This document shows, one piece after another, positions 8,792 to 18,192 of a DNA stretch of 64,000 bases. Source of the stretch: Mycobacterium helveticum (lineage in GTDB: Bacteria > Actinomycetota > Actinomycetes > Mycobacteriales > Mycobacteriaceae); assembly GCF_007714205.1 (NCBI RefSeq), contig NZ_VMQU01000004.1:37038-101037 (forward strand). Reading direction: 5' to 3'. The position numbers were made by a program, and so were the translations under genes. How positions within the stretch are numbered: the first letter of the stretch is position 1; every line of letters starts with the position of its first letter. The notes beneath the pieces are model-generated. The model made no database searches, was not told where the DNA came from, and saw nothing but the letters and a program-made list of their open reading frames with translations.

Positions 8792-10309
8792 TCAGCCTGC
8801 ACCGGCTGGTTGGACAGTGCTCGCGCCGAGCTCGTCGAACATCGTGAGCAGCCTGCGCCGGTCGACCTTGAGCGCCGCTCCGCGCGGCAACTCGTCGACT
8901 ACGAAGACGCGAGCGGGCACCTCATAGGGCGTCAGCGTCGCCCGGCAGTGCTCGCGCAGCTCCTCGCCTTCGATGGCCGCCCCGGGACGCAGTTCGACTG
9001 CGGCAACCGGAATCTGGCCCAACCGCTGATCGGGCACGGGCGCGATGGCGGCATCTGCGACGGCCGGGTGCGCACGCAGCGCCCGGACCACGGTCTCCGG
9101 TGACACCTTGAAACCGCCCCGCACGATCACGTCGTCCGCGCGACCGTCGATGTAGAGGAAACCGTCTTCGTCGAGATGCGCCAGGTCACTGGTGGTGACC
9201 CAGTCACCGGCTTGACCGGCCTGCGGCGTGGCGACCTGCAGCCTGCCGCCCTCGTTGGCGCCAAGGACGGCGCCGTCCTCGTCTACGACTCGCAACCGCA
9301 CGCCGGGAAAGGCACGCCCGACGCTGCCTTTTTTGTCGGTCCATCGCGCGTGGAAGTCCTTGACGGTCCACCCGGCCACCGCGCCGGAGAACTCGGTCGC
9401 GCCGTAGACGACCAGGATCGGGATGCCGTACCGCTCGAAGAACGCATCAACCAGTGCCGGGTCGACGGCGGCTGTCCCCGCGTTGATCGCGCGGATGCTC
9501 GCCAAATCCTCGCGCGGGATGTTGGAGTCGAGCACCGATTGCATGGCCGCCGGGGGCAGTCCTGCCACCGCGGGCCGATACTGCTTCACCACGGCGTGCC
9601 AGCCCGGCACCGTGAATCGGTCGAGCATCGCGACCGGGCGTGCTGCGACCAGCGACTGCAACAACGACCACAGCCCGCCGATGTGCATGATCGGCAACGT
9701 CACCAGGCCCACGGTGCCCGACAGCGGCGGTTTGGTCCTGGCGTCGGCACGGTCGTTGTGCTGCAACGCCGACGCGAGGGACGCTTCGAGCTGTGCGCGG
9801 GTCAAAGGAATGCGTTTCGGAGCGCCGGTTGTGCCTGAGGTCAGCATCTCGATGGCCACCGCTGGATCGCCACCGGCGGCCTCCCGGGTGCCCCTGCTGT
9901 GCAGGGCGATCGCGCCGTCGTCCAGATTCCAGCCGGTCGCCCCGAGATCGGCAACGGTGCGGCTGAAGACGTCCTCGGACCACAACGTGGACGGCGCAAG
10001 GACATACGAGACGCCGGACGCCGCAAGGTCGGCGCTCAGCCGGTCCGGCGGCTGCAGCGGGCTGATGGTTACCAACGCGCGTCCGCCCCGGAAGATGGCG
10101 ATGAGCGCCGCGACCGACTCCATCCGATTGGAGAGCACGACGGCTACCCGCCCGCCCGTCTGACACCCCGCGGCACTCAGTTCCTGGTCGATCCGCTCGG
10201 TGAGCGACCTAACGGAACCCCACGACGTCCAGCGTCCGTCGCACTCCAGCATGCGGTCGTGGTCGTTGGCGTCCCAAAGCCGTCCCAGCGCGTCGTGGAT
10301 GCTCGTCAT
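8792..10309 (-). CDS. Acyl-CoA synthetase, AMP-binding (FadD-type)
   Basis: ATP-dependent acid:CoA ligase of about 505 aa, the first gene of the leftward operon. The P-loop-like motif LTSGTTGAPKR is near residue 170. The hinge region GRADDVIVRGGFKVSP is near residue 400, and the C-terminal catalytic lysine is in RGAALKVDR. ATG 10309 is chosen because GGAAAG lies five bases upstream; GTG 10315 is also possible. It would activate the acid consumed by the downstream crotonase, SDR, MaoC and ACAD. It is divergent from the ACAD at 10402 across a 92-bp promoter region with a strong inverted repeat. Confidence 0.93.
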   Translation of the reverse strand: MTSIHDALGRLWDANDHDRMLECDGRWTSWGSVRSLTERIDQELSAAGCQTGGRVAVVLSNRMESVAALIAIFRGGRALVTISPLQPPDRLSADLAASGVSYVLAPSTLWSEDVFSRTVADLGATGWNLDDGAIALHSRGTREAAGGDPAVAIEMLTSGTTGAPKRIPLTRAQLEASLASALQHNDRADARTKPPLSGTVGLVTLPIMHIGGLWSLLQSLVAARPVAMLDRFTVPGWHAVVKQYRPAVAGLPPAAMQSVLDSNIPREDLASIRAINAGTAAVDPALVDAFFERYGIPILVVYGATEFSGAVAGWTVKDFHARWTDKKGSVGRAFPGVRLRVVDEDGAVLGANEGGRLQVATPQAGQAGDWVTTSDLAHLDEDGFLYIDGRADDVIVRGGFKVSPETVVRALRAHPAVADAAIAPVPDQRLGQIPVAAVELRPGAAIEGEELREHCRATLTPYEVPARVFVVDELPRGAALKVDRRRLLTMFDELGASTVQPAGAG

Positions 10310-10371
10310 CGTCACTTTCCGAATCGGCTCTCGCAGCGAAAGCCCGTCATCTGAACCTAGAGGACATGGTT

Positions 10372-10389
10372 TACTAGGTCAACTTAGTA
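10372..10389. promoter_or_regulatory. Candidate operator in divergent promoter
   Basis: Inverted repeat with arms TACTA and TAGTA around an 8-bp spacer, between the leftward synthetase operon and the rightward ACAD. It contains ACTAGGTCAACT, which matches 10 of 12 bases of ACTTGGTTAACT at 14931-14942 in front of the fused ACAD gene. A TetR-family regulator is the likely reader, but which one is unknown. Confidence 0.45.
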
Positions 10390-10401
10390 GAAGGGCCATC
10401 G

Positions 10402-11409
10402 ATGGACTTCGGCTTGACCGACGAACAGGACCAACTCGCCGCGGCGGAGCGCGCCTGGCTTACCAAACACGACCCCATCGCCAGGGTCCGCGAAACGCTG
10501 GACTCGGCTGCGGTCACGGTCGATTCCGCGGTCGTCGCGCACGCGGCAGAATCGGGTCTTCTGGAGCTGCTCACTCACGAAATAGGCGGCACGCATGTGG
10601 ATCTCGCCGTCGTGACCGAGCAGCATGGATTCGCGGGGAGCTCGCTGCCGGTCGCCGATCTGACCATTGCCGCGTGGCTGCTCGACGGCATCGACTGCCC
10701 CACCGAAGACGGCGAGCTGACCGGAGTGGCGCTCGGTCCTGACGCCGCTCTCGATGGCGATGCGCTGCGGCTGACAGGCGTCACCCGTCCGGTGCCGATG
10801 GCAGCCGACATGGACTTCATCGCGGTGGCAGGGCAGTTGGGCGATGGCGAATACGTGACGGTCCTCAATGCCCCGACGTTGTCGGTGATGTCGACGCTTG
10901 ACCTGAGCCGTTCCTGGGCGCGGCTGGACCTCGACACGACGACCGCGGAATGGAAGCCGCTGCCACCCGGCACGCTGGCCTTGCTGCGCGACGCTCTGGC
11001 GGTGCACCGGGCGTTCGACGCGTTGGGCGCGGCAGCCCGGCTGCTCGATATGACCGTGTCTTACGCCGGCCAGCGGGAACAGTTCGGCACGCCGATCGGC
11101 TCGTTCCAGGCCGTCAAGCATCACTGCGCCGACATGGCCGTCGCGGTGGAGGCCGGCCGGGCCACGTTGTGGGCCGGGGCTCTCGCGCTGGACACCGCAC
11201 CGGTCGCTGCGCGGTCCCGGGCCGCGTCCGCGGCGGCGGCATACGCCAAGTCCGCTGCCGCGAAGGTGGCCGGAACGGCCCTGCAGGTGCACGGCGGCAT
11301 CGGATTCACCTGGGAACACGATCTGCATCTCTTCCTGCGCCGGATCAAGGTCGACGAGGCCTTCAACGGGAGCGTCGCAGAACTCCGCGCGGCACTGCTC
11401 GGCGCCTGA
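10402..11409 (+). CDS. Acyl-CoA dehydrogenase, beta-subunit-like short form
   Basis: At 335 aa it is shorter than standard ACADs. The N-terminal half is poorly conserved and lacks the TEPGxGSD flavin motif, while the C-terminal half is typical: REQFGTPIGSFQAVKHHCAD around residue 220 and LQVHGGIGFTWEHDLHLFLRR around residue 295. This matches the partner subunit of heteromeric alpha2beta2 ACADs known from mycobacterial sterol side-chain degradation. GAAGGG precedes ATG 10402. Its probable alpha partner is the convergent gene at 11413-12603, only 3 bp away on the other strand. Confidence 0.88.
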   Translation: MDFGLTDEQDQLAAAERAWLTKHDPIARVRETLDSAAVTVDSAVVAHAAESGLLELLTHEIGGTHVDLAVVTEQHGFAGSSLPVADLTIAAWLLDGIDCPTEDGELTGVALGPDAALDGDALRLTGVTRPVPMAADMDFIAVAGQLGDGEYVTVLNAPTLSVMSTLDLSRSWARLDLDTTTAEWKPLPPGTLALLRDALAVHRAFDALGAAARLLDMTVSYAGQREQFGTPIGSFQAVKHHCADMAVAVEAGRATLWAGALALDTAPVAARSRAASAAAAYAKSAAAKVAGTALQVHGGIGFTWEHDLHLFLRRIKVDEAFNGSVAELRAALLGA

Positions 11410-11412
11410 CAT

Positions 11413-12603
11413 TCAGCGCCGATCCCGCGGCAGCGCCAAGCCCCGCTCGGCGATCAGGTTGCGCATGATCTCCGAACTGCCGCCTGCGATCGTGTAAGCC
11501 CGGGCGTACAGCCACTCGTCCTGCCAACGGCCGCCGTCGAGCGCGCCCGGGTCGCCCTCCACCAAGATGCCTGCCTCACCGCCGAGTTCAACTGCGAAGC
11601 TGGCCATCTCGAGATTCAGCTCGCTGAACATCAACTTGGCCATCGCGCCGTCGTGCATGCGTTCGGTGCCACGCAGCCACCGCGTGAGGTTGGCGTAGGT
11701 CAGCGCCGACAGCGCCTCCACTTCAGCGCTGAACTCGCCGATGCGATCACGGACCCGATCGCTGTCGATCGCTGGACGACCGTCGAGGTGGACCTGCGAG
11801 GCGAGTGTGACCAGTCTGTCGATGGCCAACCTCAATTTGACGACCGCGGCGCCGACGCTGGTGCGTTCGTGCCCCAACGTGGCGTTCGCGATGGCCCAGC
11901 CCTGTCCTGGTTCTCCGATCATCGCCTCAGCAGGTACCTCGACGGAATCGAAGAAAACTTCGTTGAAGTCAGAAGTGCCGGTCAACTCGCGCAATGGCCG
12001 AACCGTGACGCCGGGCCTCGACATGTCGAGGATGAACGCACTGATGCCTTTGTGCTTGGGGGCGTGGGAATCGGTGCGCGCCAACAGATATCCGTAATCG
12101 GCCCAGTGCCCGTCGGTGGTCCACACCTTCTGCCCGTTGACGGTGTAGGTATCACCGTCGAGCACCGCCCGGGTGCGCAACGACGCCAGGTCGCTTCCCG
12201 CGCCCGGTTCACTGAACAACTGACACCACAGCTGTCGACCCGCGCGGATCTCGGGCAAGTGCCTGCGCCGCTGCTCATCGGTGCCGTACTGGATCAGCGC
12301 ATGCGATGCCAGCGCGTTGCCGTTCGGCACGCCCGGCACCGCGGCCCGGGCCAATTCCTCGCTCACCACGATGGCGTGTTCAGCGGAGCGATCGTCGCGA
12401 CCACCGAACTCCCCCGGCCAGTCCGCGCCGACGTAACCGGCTTCGAACAGGCGCGCCGTCCAGTCCTGAAGTGCCTTGAGTTCAGCTTCGTTCTCGGCGC
12501 TGCGCACGCCCGCTCGTGGTGGGATGGGCGGTGCATGCTCGGCAATAAACGCCCGCACTTCAGCGCGGAAGGCCTCCATTTCGGCACCCATTCCGTATTC
12601 CAC
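11413..12603 (-). CDS. Acyl-CoA dehydrogenase, alpha-subunit-like
   Basis: 396-aa ACAD. It has the flavin signature WCQLFSEPGAGSDLASLRT (about residues 126-144), the GQKVWTT strand, TSDFNEVFFD, and the C-terminal IAGGSSEIMRNLIAERGLALP. A glycine replaces the common YEGT glutamate, as in many alpha subunits of heteromeric ACADs. GTG 12603 is preceded by AGGA with suitable spacing. It follows the fused ACAD gene by 29 bp in the same operon and faces the beta-like ACAD at 10402-11409, with which it may assemble. Confidence 0.9.
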   Translation of the reverse strand: MEYGMGAEMEAFRAEVRAFIAEHAPPIPPRAGVRSAENEAELKALQDWTARLFEAGYVGADWPGEFGGRDDRSAEHAIVVSEELARAAVPGVPNGNALASHALIQYGTDEQRRRHLPEIRAGRQLWCQLFSEPGAGSDLASLRTRAVLDGDTYTVNGQKVWTTDGHWADYGYLLARTDSHAPKHKGISAFILDMSRPGVTVRPLRELTGTSDFNEVFFDSVEVPAEAMIGEPGQGWAIANATLGHERTSVGAAVVKLRLAIDRLVTLASQVHLDGRPAIDSDRVRDRIGEFSAEVEALSALTYANLTRWLRGTERMHDGAMAKLMFSELNLEMASFAVELGGEAGILVEGDPGALDGGRWQDEWLYARAYTIAGGSSEIMRNLIAERGLALPRDRR

Positions 12604-12632
12604 GTTGCCGTCTTCCTGTTCGATGTGACGTA

Positions 12633-14912
12633 TTAGCGGCTCAGCGCCAGCAGTTCGCCGGCGGCGTGGTCTCGCAGCGCGTCGGCACGGCCGACCAACA
12701 CGGCGTTAGCCTTGGCGCGGCGTAGCAGCAGATGACTGGGATGCTCCCAGGTGAACCCGATGCCGCCGTGGATCTGCAACGCACCCTCGGTGGCCATCAC
12801 CCCGGCGTCGAGCGCGGCCGCGGCGGCCAAATCCGCGATGTACCCCGACTTCTCGAGGTCAACTTCGGCGGCTGCGAGCACTTGGCTGCGGGCGCCTTCG
12901 AGCGCGACTAACATGTCCGCGCATCGGTGCGAAACCGCCTGAAAGCTGCCGATGGCGCGGCCGAACTGTCGCCGTTCGCGTGCCCACTGAACGGCCATCG
13001 CTAGCGCGCGCGAAGCAACACCAATGGAATCCGCCGCCACGGCTAACACCGCCTGACGGCGAGCCGTGCTCAGCACTCGAGCCACGTCGTTTCCGTCGGC
13101 GAGCACCTCACCCGCGGCCGCGGTGAAGGTCACCGAGCCGATGGTCGCGGTCATATCGAGCGGTTGCTGAGCCGTCACGTCGACGCCTTCTGCCGTGGCG
13201 TCGACCGCCACTAGAAGCTCACCGACGCCGTCGGCGACGCGAGCCAGCACCACCAGAACCTCGACGTTCGGCGCGCCTGCCACGATCGGGATCACACCGG
13301 AAAGACCCGACCCATCCCACTCGGGTAAAACGGGACCGCTGGTCACCCAGCCACTGTCGTCGACGGGCACGCCGAATGCGGCCGCCGCGCCGGCAGTGAT
13401 CCGTTGCACTATCGCCTTTGCACCACAATGCAACGCGACGCCGAGTGCGATGACCGTCGGAACGAGCGGCGCAGGTGCCAACGCCCTCGCGGCCTCCTCG
13501 ATGGCGGCGTACAGCAGACGTGGCCGGGCGCCCGCTCCGCCAAGGGATTCCTCGACCGAGAGACCTGGTAGACCGAATTCGGTGAGTGCCGACCACACTT
13601 CGGGCTCTGCTGTATCGATGGGACGCTTGCGGTCGAGCAATGCCGCTTCGTCCACCGTGGCCTGCAGTGCGGCCGCCAATACCTCGCGCAGCTCGCGTTC
13701 ATCCTCCTCGGGCGCGGCCAGTGGTGCGCCAGGCGCAATGGCGGCTGCGCGGCTGCCCTCGCCTCGGTGCGACGGCAGCCCGAGCACACTCTCGGCGATG
13801 GTATTGCGCTGAATCTCGGCGGTACCCGCGCCGATCGTGGTCGCCCGGCTCATCAGGTAGCCGAACGTCCAGCGCCCGCTATCGACGGCGTCGGGTGCCC
13901 GGCTGCCCAGGGCCGCATAAGGACCCGCTGCGCGCAAGGCGAGCGCGTGCATGTGCTGCTCGAACTCCGACTTCACCAGTCGGTTGACCGATGCCACCCC
14001 GCCAGGATCTTCGCCGCGCAGCACCGCGGCCAATGCGCGGGCGCTGTTGGCGGCGATGGTGCGAACCCCAGATTCCAGCCGCGCGACGTCCTGGCGAACC
14101 ATTGGGTTGACGTCGAGCCCTTGGGAGACAACGAGATCGATCACCCGGTCGACCGTGCGTCGGTACTTGAACTCGTCGGCCAGAAAAGCAGTCGCCCGCT
14201 CGTGGCCCAGCGACGTTCGCATGATCGACCAGCCGGCACCCTCCTCGCCGACCACGTTCTCGACCGGCACCGCCACGTCGTCGAAGAAGACCTCGGTGAA
14301 GTGCGCGGCGCCGCTGATGTCGCGCAGTGGACGCACCGTAATCCCCGGGCTGTTCATCGAGATCAGCAGATAGGTGATGCCGTCGGAGGGCTTGTCCCCC
14401 GAACCCGTCCGCACCAGGGCGAACATCCAGTCGGCGCGGTCGGCCATGGTGGTCCACACCTTCTGGCCCGTCACCCGGTACACGTCGCCGTCGCGGACCG
14501 CGCGGGTGGACAGTGACGACAGGTCACTGCCGGCTCCGGGCTCGGAAAACCCTTGGCACCAGAACTCATCAGCGCGAAGCAGCGGCGTCAGGAATCGATC
14601 CTTTTGCTGCTGCGTGCCGTGCGCGATCAGCGTCGGGGCCAGGATGAATGACAGCGGACACGGATGCGGCGGTGCACCCGCATCGGTGGTCATCCGGTAG
14701 TAGTCCAGCTGATCGACTAGCGGCAGGTCCAGCCCACCGACCTCGCGCGGCCACCCCGGGGCGGCCAGCCCGTGATCGACGAGTTCGGCGTGCCAGGCCC
14801 GGGCCACCTCGATGCGGTCAGGCTTGGTACCTGAGCGTGCGGCATCCGCCCGCCGACGACGGAAGTCGGTGAGGCGCAATTCGAGCCGGCTACGCCAATC
14901 AGCTGTCTGCAT
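12633..14912 (-). CDS. Fused double acyl-CoA dehydrogenase, alpha-like then beta-like half
   Basis: About 759 aa, twice the usual ACAD length. The N-terminal half carries WCQGFSEPGAGSDLSSLST, GQKVWTTMADRADW and AGTAEIQRNTIAESVLGLP, typical of the flavin-binding alpha type. After a short Ala/Pro/Glu-rich linker (about residues 385-405), the second half carries FGRAIGSFQAVSHRCADML and LQIHGGIGFTWEHPSHLLLR, typical of the beta-like type. Mycobacterial sterol degradation uses similar single-chain ACADs in place of alpha/beta heterotetramers. ATG 14912 is chosen, with GGAG just upstream; a TTG four codons earlier is unlikely. The order of halves is opposite to the fusion at 35455. Confidence 0.92.
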   Translation of the reverse strand: MQTADWRSRLELRLTDFRRRRADAARSGTKPDRIEVARAWHAELVDHGLAAPGWPREVGGLDLPLVDQLDYYRMTTDAGAPPHPCPLSFILAPTLIAHGTQQQKDRFLTPLLRADEFWCQGFSEPGAGSDLSSLSTRAVRDGDVYRVTGQKVWTTMADRADWMFALVRTGSGDKPSDGITYLLISMNSPGITVRPLRDISGAAHFTEVFFDDVAVPVENVVGEEGAGWSIMRTSLGHERATAFLADEFKYRRTVDRVIDLVVSQGLDVNPMVRQDVARLESGVRTIAANSARALAAVLRGEDPGGVASVNRLVKSEFEQHMHALALRAAGPYAALGSRAPDAVDSGRWTFGYLMSRATTIGAGTAEIQRNTIAESVLGLPSHRGEGSRAAAIAPGAPLAAPEEDERELREVLAAALQATVDEAALLDRKRPIDTAEPEVWSALTEFGLPGLSVEESLGGAGARPRLLYAAIEEAARALAPAPLVPTVIALGVALHCGAKAIVQRITAGAAAAFGVPVDDSGWVTSGPVLPEWDGSGLSGVIPIVAGAPNVEVLVVLARVADGVGELLVAVDATAEGVDVTAQQPLDMTATIGSVTFTAAAGEVLADGNDVARVLSTARRQAVLAVAADSIGVASRALAMAVQWARERRQFGRAIGSFQAVSHRCADMLVALEGARSQVLAAAEVDLEKSGYIADLAAAAALDAGVMATEGALQIHGGIGFTWEHPSHLLLRRAKANAVLVGRADALRDHAAGELLALSR

Positions 14913-14924
14913 GACACTCCACAA

Positions 14925-14945
14925 AGTAAACTTGGTTAACTATGT
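14925..14945. promoter_or_regulatory. Candidate operator upstream of the fused ACAD gene
   Basis: An AT-rich segment in the 75-bp gap between the ferredoxin and fused ACAD genes contains ACTTGGTTAACT (14931-14942) and the palindrome GTTAAC. It matches the element at 10373-10384 at 10 of 12 bases, and GT precedes both at the same distance. This suggests one regulator controls both promoters. A plain core promoter is the alternative. Confidence 0.4.
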
Positions 14946-14987
14946 CTGAGTGTGCCGGTTAGCGTGGCCGATTGGCAAGCACGCCGA

Positions 14988-15254
<267 letters not shown>

Positions 15255-15288
15255 ACTATTTCGAACGACCGACGACAAATGTTGATTC

Positions 15289-15302
15289 TGACATTAGTGT
15301 CA
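15289..15302. promoter_or_regulatory. TGACA-N4-TGTCA inverted repeat
   Basis: Perfect 5-bp arms (TGACA/TGTCA) around TTAG, 104 bp upstream of the ACAD start and 107 bp upstream of the ferredoxin start. The same arms and the same 4-bp spacing recur at 27158-27177 before an amidohydrolase gene and beside a TetR gene, so it may be a second binding site of that TetR regulator. Confidence 0.45.
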
Positions 15303-15405
15303 ATCTGTAAGAGGGCATATATGCTGACCTAGTGCGTATTGAAGCCCAACGATCACGGCGCGCCCGCCATATTCTGACGGTTCTGTCCGGTACAGGGACA
15401 CTGCG

Positions 15406-16560
15406 ATGACATCTTCGCTCACTGAGGAAGAGACCATGCTGGTCGAAACGGTACGAACCTTCATCGACCGCGACGTCAGGCCCACGGTCCGCGAAGTCGA
15501 GCACGCGAATGAGTACCCGGAAGCGTGGATCGAGCAGATGAAACGCATCGGGATCTTCGGGCTTGCCGTGCCCGAGGAATACGGCGGTTCGCCGGTATCG
15601 ATGCCCTGCTATGTGCAAGTGACCGAGGAGTTGGCCCGCGGCTGGATGAGCCTGGCCGGTGCGATGGGCGGACACACCGTGGTCGCGAAGCTGATTTCGT
15701 TATACGGCACCGAGCAGCAGAAACAGAAATACCTGCCACGCATGGCGAGCGGGGAGATACGTGCCACGATGGCGCTCACTGAACCCGGTGGCGGCTCAGA
15801 CCTGCAGGCGATGACGACCACCGCCCGAGCCGAGGGTAGCGACCTGGTGATCAACGGTGCGAAGACCTGGATCAGCAACGCTCGCAAGTCCGGCCTGATC
15901 GCACTGCTGTGCAAGACCGATCCAAAGGCCGTGCCACGCCATAAGGGCATTTCGATCGTCCTCGTCGAACACGGTCAGGGTCTCACCGTCTCCCGCGACC
16001 TGCCCAAGCTGGGCTACAAGGGTGTGGAGAGTTGCGAACTGTCGTTCGAGGATTGCCGCGTACCCGCCTCGGCGATCCTTGGAGACGAACCCGGCAGAGG
16101 ATTCGCGCAGATGATGAAAGGCCTTGAAACGGGCCGTATTCAGGTGGCCTCGCGGGCATTAGGGGTGGCACGCGCTGCACTCGAAGACGCCCTGAATTAC
16201 GCACAGCAGCGGGAGAGTTTTGGGCAGCCGATCTGGAAGCACCAATCAGTCGGAAACTACCTGGCCGACATGGCCACCAAACTGACCGCCGCCCGCCAAC
16301 TCACCCGCTACGCCGCCGAGAAGTACGACAGCGGCGAACGCTGCGACATGGAGGCCGGGATGGCCAAGCTCTTCGCGTCGGAGGCTGCCATGGAAATCGC
16401 GCTCAACGCCGTTCGAATCCACGGTGGCTACGGCTATTCCACCGAATACGACGTCGAGCGCTACTTCCGCGACGCACCTCTGATGATCGTCGGCGAAGGC
16501 ACCAATGAGATCCAACGCAACGTCATTGCCGCACAGCTGGTCTCGCGAGGCAAACTCTAG
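15406..16560 (+). CDS. Acyl-CoA dehydrogenase, single domain
   Basis: 384-aa canonical ACAD. MALTEPGGGSDLQAM (about residue 125) is the flavin signature, FGQPIWKHQSVGNYLADMA lies around residue 275, and MIVGEGTNEIQRNVIAAQLV at the C-terminus keeps the GEGTNE glutamate expected to be the catalytic base in short/medium-chain types. AGGGA precedes ATG 15406. It is monocistronic, divergent from the ferredoxin operon, and ends in a shared CTAG with the convergent amidohydrolase gene, both stop codons using the same four bases (16557-16560). Confidence 0.94.
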   Translation: MTSSLTEEETMLVETVRTFIDRDVRPTVREVEHANEYPEAWIEQMKRIGIFGLAVPEEYGGSPVSMPCYVQVTEELARGWMSLAGAMGGHTVVAKLISLYGTEQQKQKYLPRMASGEIRATMALTEPGGGSDLQAMTTTARAEGSDLVINGAKTWISNARKSGLIALLCKTDPKAVPRHKGISIVLVEHGQGLTVSRDLPKLGYKGVESCELSFEDCRVPASAILGDEPGRGFAQMMKGLETGRIQVASRALGVARAALEDALNYAQQRESFGQPIWKHQSVGNYLADMATKLTAARQLTRYAAEKYDSGERCDMEAGMAKLFASEAAMEIALNAVRIHGGYGYSTEYDVERYFRDAPLMIVGEGTNEIQRNVIAAQLVSRGKL

Positions 16561-17756
16561 ACGCCGGCGAGTTGCCGATCGTCCGCTTTCACCCGCGGGA
16601 AGTTGAGCATCCGGCGGGCGTTCTCCTCGACGATCAGCCTGCACTCGTCGTCGGGCACCTCCGCGAGCACCTCGGCGGCCCGCTTGCGCGAATTCGGCCA
16701 GTTGGAGTCGCTGTGCGGGAAGTCGATCTCGAGCATGATGCGGTCGATGCCGATGCTGTGCCGGTTCTTCAGGCCGTGCTCGTCGTCGATAAAGCAGCCC
16801 CAGAAGTGCTTGCGGAACAACTCCGACGGACGGGTGTCGAAGTCGATCTTCTGGTAGTAGCGGTGCCGCTCCCACACATAGTCGGTGCGCTCCAGGATAT
16901 AGGGCACCCAACCGATGCCGCCTTCGGCCAGCGAGATCTGCAGCTCGGGGAATTGTTGGAGCTTGCCAGAGAACAGCAGATCGACGGTGCTCCACATCAG
17001 GTTGGTCGAGAACAGCGCCGTCGCCACGGCAAAGGGGGCGTCCGGCACGGTGATCTGACCCGCGATCGGCTTGACCGACGAGAACGAGAAGCCCGGCACG
17101 TAGGAGCCGGAGCCGAAGTGCAGCGAGACCGGCATCTTGGCCTCGGAGCAGACCCGCCACAGTCCGTCCCAGTGGTCTGAGTGGAACGACGGGAGACCAA
17201 GGGGCACAGGACTATCGGGGAACGAAATGGTCCTGGCCCCCTTGGCGGCCACCCGCTCGGCCTCCGCGATGCAGGCATCGATGTCCCAGGTCGGCAGGAT
17301 CGCCAGCGGGATGTAGCGCTCAGGGGCCACCGCGCACCACTCGTCGATGTAGAAGTCGTTCCACGCCTTGACGCACAGCAGGGCTAGCTCTTTGTCGTCC
17401 GCGCGCTGGAACGTGCCGCCGCCGAATCCGGGGAACGACGGGAAGCACAACGCCGACTGCACACCGTCGAGGTCCATGTCGGCGACCCGGGCGACAGGGT
17501 CGTAGCAGCCCGGGATCATGTCCTCGTAGCGGACGGGGTCCATGCCCCACTCCTCCGGCGGTTTGCCGGCGACCGCGTTCAGGCCGATGGTCGGGAAGAC
17601 CTGCCCGTCGTAGTGCCACAGATGCATGCCGTTTTCCTCGACGATGCGCGGGCCCTGTTCGAGGTATTTCTGCGGCAACCGGTCCTGCCACACCCTTGGG
17701 TGCTCGACCAAGTGGTCGTCAACGGACACGATCTGGTGGTCATCCTGAAGCGGCAT
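16557..17756 (-). CDS. Amidohydrolase-2 family metal-dependent hydrolase
   Basis: TIM-barrel hydrolase/decarboxylase-type protein of 399 aa. The N-terminal metal motif reads SVDDHLVEHP (about residues 11-20), with DxH instead of HxH as is common in this subgroup. A histidine ligand lies in VSLHFGSGS (about residue 205), and LEIDFPHSDSNWP near residue 345 gives the conserved aspartate. ATG 17756 has AGGAG six bases upstream. Related enzymes hydrolyse or decarboxylate ring-cleavage and lactone-type compounds. It is divergent from the tandem-TetR operon, and two tandem inverted repeats sit at 17795-17825 just before its start. A paralogue lies at 27228. Confidence 0.88.
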   Translation of the reverse strand: MPLQDDHQIVSVDDHLVEHPRVWQDRLPQKYLEQGPRIVEENGMHLWHYDGQVFPTIGLNAVAGKPPEEWGMDPVRYEDMIPGCYDPVARVADMDLDGVQSALCFPSFPGFGGGTFQRADDKELALLCVKAWNDFYIDEWCAVAPERYIPLAILPTWDIDACIAEAERVAAKGARTISFPDSPVPLGLPSFHSDHWDGLWRVCSEAKMPVSLHFGSGSYVPGFSFSSVKPIAGQITVPDAPFAVATALFSTNLMWSTVDLLFSGKLQQFPELQISLAEGGIGWVPYILERTDYVWERHRYYQKIDFDTRPSELFRKHFWGCFIDDEHGLKNRHSIGIDRIMLEIDFPHSDSNWPNSRKRAAEVLAEVPDDECRLIVEENARRMLNFPRVKADDRQLAGV

Positions 17757-17794
17757 GATGCTCCTTCGCATCTGGCGAGCTGTCGTACGTTTCT

Positions 17795-17825
17795 GACGCA
17801 CCGTCTTGTTTTCTGACGGTTCGTC
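17795..17825. promoter_or_regulatory. Two tandem inverted repeats GACG-N3-CGTC
   Basis: Copies at 17795-17805 and 17815-17825, each with perfect GACG/CGTC arms and a 3-bp spacer, sit inside a 20-bp direct repeat beginning TTCTGACG. The centres are 20 bp apart, close to two helical turns, so two dimers could bind side by side on one face. The site lies between the amidohydrolase and the operon encoding a protein with two TetR domains, the obvious candidate reader. Confidence 0.55.
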
Positions 17826-17877
17826 TCACACACTATATGATGCACGCCACATTCGTCTAGCAGTTGAGAGGCGCGAC

Positions 17878-18192
17878 ATGGAATCCACGGACCGACCCGC
17901 CGACGGCGCAGGCCGCGACAAGGTCGATGAAGACGACCACGACCTGTTGACCTTCGGCGAAGCGGGCGAACGGCTTCGCATCGAGATCGCCGCCGCCGCA
18001 AGGGAAGTGCAACGCCTCACGGGATCCGGGCCGATCGATGAGCTCGAGAAAGCCCAGGCCCGCCTCGATGCGCTACGGTCGGCGGCTTCCCGCAACAGCG
18101 CGCAACCTATCAACGACGCCAACTTCGAGAAGTTCTTCGGCTATCCGGGCAAAGCCAAACGCAACCTGCCCGGAACGCCGTCTGCCCGATGA
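17878..18192 (+). CDS. Conserved-looking small hypothetical protein
   Basis: 104 aa with no recognised domain. The first 20 residues are acidic and polar. Residues 25-75 are predicted helical and Ala/Glu/Arg-rich with a heptad-like pattern (GERLRIEIAAAAREVQRL, then IDELEKAQARLDALRS), suggesting a short coiled coil, and the end is basic (KAKRNLPG). GAGAGG precedes ATG 17878. Its stop overlaps the tandem-TetR start by 4 bp (ATGA), so the two are translationally coupled. A helper or co-regulator role is possible but unproven. Confidence 0.75.
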   Translation: MESTDRPADGAGRDKVDEDDHDLLTFGEAGERLRIEIAAAAREVQRLTGSGPIDELEKAQARLDALRSAASRNSAQPINDANFEKFFGYPGKAKRNLPGTPSAR

